A stretch of 52,869 nt of DNA. Source: Branchiostoma floridae. Taxonomy: Eukaryota; Chordata; Leptocardii; Amphioxiformes; Branchiostomatidae. This document shows, one piece after another, positions 19,801 through 30,396 of this stretch (position 1 is the first letter of the stretch; the number at the start of each line of letters is the position of its first letter). Under the pieces are notes generated by a model, which worked only from the letters and a program-made list of their open reading frames with translations, was not told where the DNA came from and made no database searches. The position numbers were made by a program, and so were the translations under genes. Location of the stretch: assembly GCF_000003815.2 (NCBI RefSeq), contig NC_049982.1, positions 16,432,675 to 16,485,543 on the forward strand. Reading direction: 5' to 3'.

Positions 19801-22800
19801 TAGGCGGGACCTTCTCTCTCGTGCTATGGATGATTTCGATGTAAGTACAAGTCCCAGCTCACAGAACTGTACAGTCTGTGTACCTCTCTCCTAGCAGTGC
19901 ATGCCCGTGTCCCTCCCACTTCTTGTTGCCTAATCCCAAACTTCCTTTTTTGTACACTTGACACCACATGCATGTATGTAACTTAGTGCTACTGTATTCA
20001 CTGTACTAATCACATTGAGGCTAGATTATTTTTCAAACATTGCTGCTGTTCTGTTACAGGTATGCAAATGGCCATCACTAACATATATCACGAAGAAAAA
20101 AGTTAACATCAACATTTAAGTAAACAATGAGAGCATCAATGTTTTAAAAGGCAACAATGTTGTTGTGATGGTTTAACAGAAATGCTGAACTGGTATTATG
20201 CAGTTTGTGTTGCGCATTTGTAACTTTTGACCTTTCAGTAAGTGATAGGTGAAATGATAATTTCAGTATGCAGTGTGAAATAAGTAAAGTTTGGTATGCA
20301 TGTTACAGTCAGATTTGTTTTGTTGCGAGCAATGAATCTAAGTGTTGAAACCTTGTGTGAATCTCTCTGCAGCAAAAGATCGTGATGGACCCTGCCAGCT
20401 ACAATGAGGTGCGTACGCGCCCGTCCCTGGAGGAGCGCCTGGAGAGCATCATCAGTGGCGCAGCCCTCATGGCAGACTCGTCCTGCACACGTGATGACAG
20501 GCGGGAGCGCATCGTGGCCGAGTGTAACGCTGTGAGGCAGGCCCTGCAGGACCTGCTGACTGAGTACATGAACTGTGTAAGTTGTAGGAGCTGTACTGTG
20601 GCTTGCCTGTATTTGCCAAGATTTGCATTGATGGTCATTGCTCTTGTAAAAGTCAGGAATGAGCTTGATTTCTGATTGACATTCCCCGTATTTGCCAAGA
20701 TTTATCATCATCACTGCAATTCAGTGCTTGCACTGAAGTCGGCCGTCATTTACTTCCACTGTTTTTTGTTCGATGCTGTCCACTGAGCCCATCCAAACAT
20801 GGTCCCGCTCAACTGTTTATGCTAGGACAAAAAGCAGCCTTTGCATCTGTAGAAGGGAAGACATGTTTGGTTGATGTAGTATTGTTTTTCCTTATGTGTA
20901 TGTTGTGTAACATATGATAAGATATAAGTTGTGTTGTTGCACAGGCTGGTGGGCGGAAGACCAAGGAGCTGGATGAGGCTGTGGACAGGATGCACAAGAA
21001 GACCAGGGATCTCCGCAGACAGGTATAACTTGGAATCTTTTTATCTAGTGACTTGGAAAATCTTTTCAAGAGAGACATTTTTACATCCCACGCGAGTCCC
21101 TTGTCTGTGTATTTTTGTGTGTTAGATAGCTTGTTGGAAATCTGATTTTTTGTCAACTTCTGATTTCCAGCTGCGCAAGGCTGTGGTGGACCACGTGTCG
21201 GACTCCTTCCTGGAGACCAACGTTCCCCTGCTGGTGTTGATCGAGGCTGCAAAGCGCGGGAACGAGAAGGAGGTTAAGGAATATGCCCAGGTGTTCCGTG
21301 AGCACGCCAACAAGCTGGTTGAGGTAAGCCTGGATATGTTGAATGAATAAATGGTTTATTAGATCAATACAATCAGGTAAAAAGTATATCACATACTACG
21401 TAACCATCTTACCAATATTTGTATATGTTGGGCCCTGTCAACCTTTTCATTCTCTTTCACTTTTCCACTTAGCATTTGTGTCAAAAATATCATAAAATGT
21501 GTGTAGAAATGAGACCTGCCAGCTGTCCTGCCTAACAGTACATCTTGATCCTCACAGGTGGCCAACCTGGCCTGTTCCATGTCCAACAATGAGGAGGGGG
21601 TGAAGCTTGTCCGCCTGGCAGCCAATCAGATCGAGAACCTCTGTCCCCAAGTCATCAACGCTGCCCTGACCCTGGCAGCCCGCCCTCGCAGCAAGGTCGC
21701 GCAGGAGAACATGGACGTGTTCCGTGACCAGTGGGAGACCCAGGTGCGCCTACTGACGGAGGCTGTGGATGACATAACGTCCATCGATGACTTCCTGGCT
21801 GTTTCCGGTATGTTCTGTGGCAAAGTTCACGTCACCTGAATCTATAAGTGTGTTTGCTGGACACTTTGGTGGATCAGTTGAAGTTTTCAAAATGTGAAAG
21901 ATTATAACTCATTCTTGAAGGCTTTTTCTTAACTACATAGCCCACCATTTCCAACAATGTATGCCAGGTTTGTATTATCTATATTGTAATGCCTAATCCC
22001 ATGTTAAATCATGTACTCGCAGAACAACACATCCTGGAGGATGTGAACAAGTGCCTGCTGGCTCGCCAGGAGAATGATGCCGACACGTTTGACCGCACAG
22101 CGGGGGCCATCAGGGGGCGCGTCTCCCGGGTCTGTAACGTGGTGAACGCAGAGATGGACAACTACGAGCCTGGGATCTACACAGAGAGAGTCAGGGAGGC
22201 TGTGGTGCTGCTGGGTGACCAAGGTTTGTATGATCTGGAGTTCTGTAGCCATGTAGTATAGTTGGAAGCTATCAAAACATGTAGACATAGTCTTGTCCAA
22301 ATGTCTGTTGACTTGTCAAATTTCGAAAAAACATAGCTTGTCTGGAATCTTTGTCCATTTTTTCTGCACATTAAGATTTTTTAATAAAAAGTTTTATTCC
22401 ATAAACACCACTCATTCTTTCTCCACAGTGATGCCAGCTTTTACGGAGTGTGTTGAAATCGTGGTTGATGCCCTGAGCCAGGACCCGCCGAAGGAAACTG
22501 ATGAGAACGAGCTGATCGACTCTTCTCGCAACGTGTACGAGGGTGTCCGTGACGTCAGGCGTGCAGTCCTGATGATCAGGGTATGTTTGTTCGGAGCTGA
22601 TACTAAATTTGTATTTTGTCGCAATGAGTGATCAGTTGGTGTGCCTAGGTAGTTAGTTCCAGTGCATGATTTAACTGGAAAGGAGAATGAAAATAGAATG
22701 CCACATGCAAAACTGTAGCTTTTAGGCACACTTTTGTTAATTAAAAAGAAGAAAATTTATTCAAAGATGGAAACTTGAGCTGCATGGCAAAGTGTACAAT

Positions 22801-25800
22801 ATTTTTCTCACTTGTGGCATGTAACCTTTGGCAGACAACACTGGCATTTAGTCTTGCATCATGGCTTCTGTGTGTTATACTGTAGCCTTTCTTCTGTTTG
22901 TTCTGTCTGGTTCTTTTCTCTCCACTCTATATGTGCAGTCCATGAGTCATGACTGAAAGCACAGTTCAGCATGAGGTTCAGCATGTCGCCCATGTAAAGT
23001 GAGCCTGGCTGTTGAAACGTTTTTAGTTTCCATGTTTTTAGTCTGGTTTACAAGACTTGTTCATGGCCCCTGTTTGTTGTCACTTCTCTACTCTTCTTCC
23101 TGTTCTGGTGTCTCCTCTGTGCAGTTAGCAGGAGAGTATATAAATCCTCTCCGCCCGCCCTTGTTGGTAAGATTCAGTCCGATGTCTTGTGTGCCACATT
23201 TGTCAGTCTTAAGTCTGAGGAGAAAGGGAGTTATGGTTATGAGTGATGACTTAATAATTCCAACTGCTTGCTTGAGTATCGGAATAAACAACTGCTTTCA
23301 TGATGTATATTGTATGATTTGATGAAGTACTCCAAGCCATAACAAAGAGGTTGGAAAGTCAACCCTTACTAAATATTGTCTTATTGAAGGATTTGTTGCC
23401 ATATTTTTTAGATAGAATTCATTTGCTTGCCAAAACTTTTTAAATGTACTTAAAAAAGCATATACCGGTAATTTTGTCAGTAGAGTCTGTAGACAAGCTA
23501 CTTACATATAGTATTCTCACTTTGCCTGCATCATGAAAGACCGACTTGTTAATGGCCTGTCTTTCATGCATTGAGCTTCTTCTGTCTAACCACAAACTTG
23601 GTCCCCCTTTCAGAGCCCAGAGGAACTGGAGACAGACACAGAATATGAAGATGAGACATATGAGACCCACAGCAGATGTAAGTATGCAGGATCTTGTACA
23701 AATAAGAATAGATAGAATGTGTAATACTACATTTTCACTAGGATTTTGTGGTTTGTGTAATAAAAAAGATGAAATGCTGGATTTTCTAGGTGTGACAGTG
23801 CATCACACTTGCATTTGATTTAAGTGGCAGGTAAATCAGTGAACAACTGTCTTTTAGGATATAATACCTTGCTGTCTGTGTAGTCAATGTTCATTTTGAT
23901 TCATTAACAAGTTGTATGTTCCCTTTTTGATGATTTCAGCAAGTCGCATGACTGATGACAGAGAGCTGGAGGGATCCCAGGCTGGGGAGTTTGGTGGGAA
24001 GAGTGCCAGGGTAGGCTGTCATGTCACTTGTCCTAGACTTGTGTATTCATTTATTTCTTTATTAATCTTAGGGGTGGTCTGTTCAGACTTATGTTTTCAT
24101 CTTACATACATGTAGCTCAATTTTACGAGGAATGTCCTAAAATGCTTCAGACACCTAAAATGCTTCAGACAAAGTAAGTAATTGGCATGTATTGAGCTGT
24201 ATCACCCCATTACCTTACCTTTCCTTACTGCATGTCTCAAGTTTTAAATGGACTGATTGATTACGTGTTTGGTTGACAGGCCCTGATGAGAGAGCTCCCC
24301 GAAGAAGAGAAGAAGAAGATCGCACATCAGCTGGAGGTTTTCCGTGCCGAGAAGAGCAAGCTGGACGAGGAAATCGCCAAGTGGGACGACAGTGGCAATG
24401 ACATCATCGTCCTGGCTAAACAGATGTGTATGATCATGATGGAGATGACAGACTTTACCAGGTCAGTAGTGTTTAGCTTACTAGCTTGTTAGTTAACTAT
24501 TGATTACATTGTTTCTCAAGCTTCTACAGCTATTCATTTGAAATACAAATTATATTAGGAAACTACTTGACCAACAAGTTTTGTTCCTACCTGTACAACC
24601 ACAGAGGCCATGGCCCACTGAAGTCCACTATGGATGTCATCAATGCAGCCAAGAGGATCGCTGAGGCTGGCACCAAGATGGACAAGTTGGCCAGAGCCAT
24701 TGCTGACCAGGTCAGTAGTTGAGTCCACTTGGTGTGCGAGGCTGATTTGATCTTCTCCCTCAGTATTGAACATGGTACAGTAACCAGTTTTACCCAGCTG
24801 GAGTGTGAATAACCTGTCCATTTCTGCCCCGTAGTGCCCAGAGTCCCAGACGAAGGACGACCTGTTGGCGTACCTGCAGAGAATCGCTCTGTTCTGTCAC
24901 CAGCTCAACATCGCCAGTAAGGTGAAGGCTGAGGTGCAGAACATCAGCGGAGAGCTCATCGTGTCGGGGGTGAGTTTTACTCTAACAGCAACATGCTGGT
25001 TATCATCTGTGAACCACCATCGCTTCTTATTGTTATTAACTGGGTGTAAAATCTTCTAAAGTCAATAGCATGGATATAATGACGTAAACTGCATCTTAAC
25101 ATTTCCTCTCTGTCACGACGTTAATAGTCTGTATATAGCCATTTATTGCCATACTTGTTAAATCTCTATTACTGCGTTATTTCTCCACAACTTGCCCGTT
25201 TTCACCATGTTGTGTACCAGCTATCCATTGACGAGCTGTCACTGCTGTTGCCTGTATAGTGCAGTTATCTCTCTCCATACTTGTTGCCATACATGCTGAA
25301 GTTATTGTTTACATGTCACGACTGTGTATGAGGAGATGTCCACCTGTATTGCACTTTGTGAGATATGCCCAGTAATCCCACTCTTCTTTCATTTTCATAT
25401 TCGATAGCCACACTGGGCATCTATGGTAAGTTATACTAAGTTGAGACGTCTGGAAAGTCTGCCTGATTTCTTAAGGTGGAATCACTTTTGACTGAAGTCT
25501 TGACCAACCCTGCGACGACCCTTAGATCAGAAACCTGACGATTAGACTGCTAGACTAACCTTCACCGAGCTCAGGTCTTCAGACAAAAGTGACTTCATTT
25601 TAGCAAATCATCAGAGTTTGCACTTTTACTCTTCTACTCCACCCACTCCTTTTGATTTGAGATATCTTCACCCACTTGAGGTTGATTTTCACTGAATGGG
25701 CATGCAGTATGTGGCATGCAGAGCAAAAGTCCTGCAACAACAGGTACCTCAAATGAGTGCAGGCATTAAAAAGTAAAAATAAGGATATGACAGATTTAGA

Positions 25801-26944
25801 AACCAATGGCTGCAAATACATGTAATTATCTCTGTAATTTTCTGGTGATTCAATCCCGGATGCTTTCAACTTAATTTTAAGCTCTTGCCATTGTGTTACC
25901 ATTGTACATGACAAACCTGGACTTTGTTGTGGATGTCATGTTGATGTGTTTTGTTTTCGTTTGTTTGTTTGTTTGTTGTGCTTAACTGCCATGGTTGCCA
26001 TCTTATCCTTAAACTGGAGTTCACTAGCTATAGAACTGGATGCACACAAAACTTTCCCACCCAAATTAGTCAGTTCAGTGCTGTCAGACCACATGATAGA
26101 CCAGAGATAAATATGTTCACCTTCCTTCAGTAGCCTTGATAAACCTCTCCCATGGGCAGCAAAACTGATACCTATCTACAGTGTGTTCCACTATGGATAG
26201 AATCTTTTACATCTTCAAAGCTGTGCCCCGGTAGCTGACTTCCCCTCTTGATGGAAATAAGTTGATTCTCAAATACATTAATTCTTTATAAACAAGATAT
26301 TGTCTCTACTGTCTGGCCTTTTTGGAGTGTGTGGACATTTTGTTCAACCCTTGAGACGGTACTGACATATCTTGACTCACAAGGATTTCCTCTCATTAAA
26401 TATGTTTTACTTTCCTCTCTGTAGTTGGACAGTGCCACCTCCCTGATCACAGCGTCTAAGAACCTGATGAATGCTGTGGTGTTGACAGTCAAGTCCTGCT
26501 ACGTCGCCTCCACTAAGTACAAGAAGGCCATGAAGAACCACAATGTCAATGTGAGTACTGGCTTGTAGTCTGCATTTATAACTATTAAACTAAAGATTGA
26601 TAGGTTGGAAGGTTGTTGCCTTGAAGATTGTTGAAACTGTTATAAACTTTTTTGTTAGGTTGAACAACTAAACTTTTCAGTAGCATATTGTAGGTGTCAT
26701 ACAGAACCTTGTTTTTAGTGCCACATGGCCTTACACTTGGGGATGTAAGCTTCAACAAAACATTGTTGTTCCTCCTGTCCAGTCCCCGGTGGTTCTGTGG
26801 AAGATGAAGGCACCTGAGAAGAAGCCACTCGTGAGGCGTGAGAAACCAGAGGAGCTGTCCGCTAAGGTCCGCAAGGGGTCACAGAAGAGGCACTTTTCAC
26901 CCATCCAGGCACTGAGTGAATTCTCCAGCAGAGATACATTCTAA
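16805..26944 (+). CDS. CTNNA: alpha-catenin (complete)
   Basis: Cadherin-catenin complex protein that binds beta-catenin with its N-domain and F-actin with its C-terminal domain at adherens junctions. Eighteen coding exons: 16805-16900, 17030-17219, 18120-18286, 18432-18551, 18850-19113, 20373-20576, 20945-21022, 21171-21323, 21558-21807, 22023-22223, 22429-22580, 23614-23677, 23940-24010, 24280-24461, 24605-24710, 24835-24969, 26425-26550, 26783-26944. They give 906 aa, the length of vertebrate alphaE-catenin. Signatures are LKWDPKNLEIKT and LEPLVTQVTTLVNT at the N-terminus, SLEERLESIISGAALMADSS in the middle domain, KWDDSGNDIIVLAKQMC and HQLNIASKVKAEVQN in the actin-binding domain, and KMKAPEKKPLV near the C-terminus. 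The start lies 32 bases after an acceptor at 16772, so an upstream non-coding exon is expected. It is not clearly any one of CTNNA1-3, as expected for a pre-duplication gene. No LRRTM gene is nested in it. Confidence 0.97.
19793..19840 (+). CDS. Candidate alternative alpha-catenin exon (48 nt)
   Basis: Lies in the intron between alpha-catenin exons 5 and 6. The acceptor is a pyrimidine-rich tttattttccttttatcatc followed by tggag, and the donor is gtaagt, as strong as the constitutive one. It is 48 nt, phase 0 on both sides, and open, encoding GRRRRDLLSRAMDDFD. Its end (AMDDFD-gtaagt) mimics the end of exon 5 (ALDEFD-gtaagt), as if partly copied from it. It would insert a strongly basic stretch at the N-domain/M-domain linker. 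The internal ATG at 19826 could alternatively make it a first exon of an N-terminally truncated form. Confidence 0.5.
23125..23166 (+). CDS. Candidate alternative alpha-catenin exon (42 nt)
   Basis: Lies in the intron between exons 11 and 12. A long pyrimidine tract (cttctctactcttcttcctg ... ctcctctgtgcag) precedes it and gtaaga follows. It is 42 nt, phase 0 on both sides like its neighbours, and open, encoding LAGEYINPLRPPLL. Included, it would add a proline-rich insert between VLMIR, the end of the M region, and SPEEL, the acidic linker to the actin-binding domain. Confidence 0.5.
25408..25425 (+). CDS. Candidate 18-nt microexon of alpha-catenin
   Basis: Lies in the long intron between exons 16 and 17. 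The acceptor cttctttcattttcatattcgatag and donor gtaagt frame 18 nt in phase 0 encoding PHWASM. It would sit between GELIVSG and LDSATSL in the actin-binding domain. That is the junction at which vertebrate alphaN-catenin isoform II carries its 48-residue neural insert. Sequence similarity to that insert is not evident, so the match is in position only. Confidence 0.45.
25480..25594. repeat. Imperfect inverted repeat
   Basis: Arms 25480-25503 and 25571-25594 pair at about 20 of 24 positions (atcacttttgactgaagtct against the complement of gtcttcagacaaaagtgact), with a 67-base loop. It lies about 55 bases downstream of the 18-nt candidate microexon. Confidence 0.6.
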
Positions 26945-28753
26945 GGGCTGATTGGATGAACTGAGGTGCACATGTATAGTTGCTTTGAACAATAAGCTTG
27001 TATCGACTTTGACATTTCCTGTATAGCTTCATATAAAAACTTTGTAACACAATGTATAGGACAAGCAGCCCTAATGCTGACACTACATAATCATCAGTCA
27101 GCAGTGCTGCTGTTGCATTAAGAAAACTAGATAAGTGTTCACTTTTACCAACAGAGAATCAAGTTCGTAATTTAAGTAGGATGCTTTACCTTGTATTTGC
27201 CAAAGGAATCAAAAGTTTTACCTGTCAGTGGTGATATGAATCAATGAGTCTTAATCATACTGTCTAAAATGTAGACATTTCTAAGCATTGTATTTTAGTG
27301 TATAATTTTATACAGAGCACGTTGTGAACAGTTTTCCTAACATGGAATAGTGGAAAGAAACTTTTGACATCAGCTAAAGCTGACATAAAGTTGGGAACTG
27401 ACATACAGTTGGGGACAGAGAATGTTTTTTGTCACTTATTGCACTCCACTGTTACATTCCATTCTTTTTTTAAAGTAACAGTTTGTTCATTGTGTTGTTA
27501 CTTTCTGTGTACCAGGGTCTGTAAGTTGTTTTGATACAATAGCAAGGATGATGAGTTTCCTTTAAAATTACGCTTTTTGTGAAACATGATTGCTTTGTTG
27601 TTGAGGTTGCTGTACTGGCTATCTTTCTGGACGTTTAATATTTTTGGCACAATTGTGATCAGACAATTGATATTCTGACTTCTATGTTGACTGTGATTGT
27701 TTAGATGGCAGTGCCTTTTCTCTTGTAGAAAGAACATGTTTGGTGTCAAATGTAAAGATGAAGGGAAAATCTATGCCATACTAGTGACAGAAAGTGATAT
27801 TTTTGTAAAGGTGATTTCTGGCTAGGTATACACTAAAAGTGAGTCTAGGCTGGAAAGTATCTAACCAACATGTACTGTGTGTGTAATAAAATTTCCCATG
27901 TAGCTCACTGTATCTGGTGGATTTGAATGTATACAACATAGCCAACTGCTGACATACATGATTATAATGACTATGATTTAAGGGCAGATAGTTTGCTTGA
28001 CTTTGAGCAATAAAAGAGTGGGTAACTGAAGATGGTGTTTTGCTGGTCAGTCTTGTAGTTAGATGCACTAATGTAAACTAATCAGAAGTTTGGGGCATTT
28101 TTTCCCTACAAGTTGCGGCAAAATGCATTTCAGACATTGAGAGTCGTATCGTCAGACTATTCTTATTGGCAAGCCCTTTATTCGGAGAGAGTTATGAAAT
28201 GTTTAGAACATTTTTCACTTATTCTTGGAATGATGCCTGTATCAGAATTACGTACATTCCCATGATAATAGCAATTATGTAGAGATTAGATTCTTTCATT
28301 GTCAAAGCAAAGGTCATCAAAATAACATAAATAGCTGGTACACTTCACCTATTTACCTATCTAAATTACTATACATCTTTCCATATATTCATGATAATAA
28401 AAATACGACACATCACCCACCATTCAAATTCTGTTACACAGCTATGTCCCATGATCTCATAGATTAATAGATATCGACCTTAAGTTGTACCTCTGATAGG
28501 AGAGACATTTTGGGATTTGTGAAACATCAATTGTACAAAGATTTGCATAGAGATAGATACCCTGGACTTCTCATATTATATTTTCACAAAGAAGCTCTGT
28601 CCTGGGAAAGAGGGAGAACAGGAATGTATCTGTCCAATCCTTGACTGCAGAGTGAGTAGATGAGAAAACACAGTTGTACAGATCTGGGAGGGTGCTATAA
28701 GATTGAACCTACAGCAAGGAATCTGCATGTTCTAACAGATGAAGTGGTGTAGA
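26945..28753. other. Convergent 3' UTR region
   Basis: Spacer between the alpha-catenin stop and the stop of the opposite-strand superfamily gene. Plus-strand AATAAA signals lie at 27885-27890 and 28009-28014; a minus-strand AATAAA lies at 28177-28182. The two transcripts therefore seem to end within about 170 bases of each other. No other coding sequence is evident. Confidence 0.65.
28177..28182 (-). terminator. Candidate poly(A) signal of the superfamily gene
   Basis: TTTATT on the + strand reads AATAAA on the gene strand, about 570 bases past the stop codon. Confidence 0.45.
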
Positions 28754-30396
28754 CTACAAGACAGCAGTGCCAAGAATTTTGGCCCGAGCACCAAGGATCT
28801 CAGTCAAGGTTGGAGCAGACACATGTCTGTTGATCCTTCTCAGCCCAAGGTCGTCGGTGTCATGACTGCTGGCCTCGATCATGCGGTGGCGCTGCAGTTT
28901 CCTCTGCCACTGGGTCGCCAGCGCAGCAGCCTCAGCCTCGTCACCCCCTTCCGGTGGTTGGTGTAGCCCCTGGGGGTAACAGTTTACAGCTCAGTGGTTT
29001 TGTAAACATTTGCCTCTTCAAAGGTGGGCATGTCTTTTCCAGCATTTGTTTTTTGCTTAGCTTGCGAACTCGCAAACACAAACATACCAAAAGTCGAGAA
29101 GTAAATGGTTCTGTTATTTGGGACTCGTGGATAGTAATTTCAGTGGACAGGTAATGAACGTAAGCAATAACGCTGGCTGTTGAGCAAACAAGATGGTCTT
29201 CTCTAACTCCCTTGTGTGTGGCACGAAGAAAATATACTAGCATATAGGAGTCTCTAAGTAAGAAAAAGTAATTAAACAGAACAGCCATGTTACCTTGACG
29301 CAGGCAGACTCTGTAGCTATCAGAGTTCTTGTCACAGAGTGCATCAGGTTTTCTGCATTTTTCACCAGGACAGCATCAGCCTGCAGAGAACAAACATGGA
29401 CAATCAGGAATTATTGTACTTAGCCTGGAGCAATGCCATTTCACTGAGGTCATTATATGTATGACTGCACAGTCTTCAGCTTGAGGAATAAAAAGTGGAT
29501 GCATCAATACATGCTACAGTTATCCATACCTCCTTATCGTGCGGAGTAGCAGCCTTCACACTAGCAATGATGCTGAGCTGGGTTCCCATGGATGGTACAT
29601 GGTTGGCATAAAACACCAGGTCCTCTGAACATCTGGGAGAGAGGAGACAAACACATTGAAATTTCACTCTAAAAGTTTATTATATCAAAACACAGGGAAC
29701 TTAAAATTAGGAAAACTATACAACTTTTGAATCTCTAAGAGCTTATTTGATTACCAAATACATTTGTATCTCAATCTAAAATTTTGCACGTTATTTCAGA
29801 AATGACTGACTATAGATCTCATATGCGCAAAGTATCATCATTCAAATGACAGTAAAACTGCACTGTACATAAATAGAGATGTTTGGCTTCCAACTTGGTC
29901 TTGAAATTCAAATGTTCTTTTCTTCACAGGTTCTTTTCTTCATAGATGAGTGTAAGTACCAGTAACAGGATAATTATCATGATTGAACCATGGAACATCC
30001 TGTACTTGCACCAAAGTTCTTACCTCCTGTCTATACAGAACTTGGCAATGATCTTGGCAAACTTATGGATGACTTTGCCATTGGCTGCAATGGCCTTGGC
30101 TGTGTTGATGAACTCCTCCTTGGTCTGTAGGAAAATAGTGATTATCATATGTTTGATGTTTCTAAAGGCTCACAGTTCCAATTGAAAATGTTTTAATGGC
30201 AGTCTAAAGTCTAGCTCTACGGTTTATAATGAGAGGGATTACTCAAGAACTGGGAACTGACCCTGATTTTGCCATGCCCTCGTGTGTACTCTGCCATTTG
30301 CTGCATCTGCTGAGACATGGTTTTGGCCACCTTGACGATGGTGTTGTTCTCCTCCTCCCACTTATCCACCTCCTGCTGCAGGGACAAGGCAGCAGC
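28754..30396 (-). other. Tail (actin-binding-like) region of the superfamily gene, exons 26-30
   Basis: Exons 26-29 (about residues 1383-1524) align with the alpha-catenin and vinculin five-helix tail: EVDKWEEENNTIVKVAKTM, AEYTRGHGKIR, STQL-like GTQLSIIASVKAAT, and NAENLMHSVTRTL. AEYTRGHG is strikingly like TDFTRGHG in the neighbouring alpha-catenin. Exon 30 adds 71 codons after the tail that match neither family and end RHVSAPTLTEI then a short hydrophobic terminus, in place of vinculin's WVRKTPWYQ. Confidence 0.75.

Noticed and set aside
20373-22580. A nested LRRTM gene in an alpha-catenin intron, as in vertebrate CTNNA1-3
   Set aside because: No leucine-rich-repeat ORF exists on either strand of the matching introns, which are only a few hundred bases long here.
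22940-22957. Apparent acceptor tatatgtgcag followed by a short segment in alpha-catenin intron 11
   Set aside because: The continuing frame reaches a TGA after five codons, and no good donor follows.
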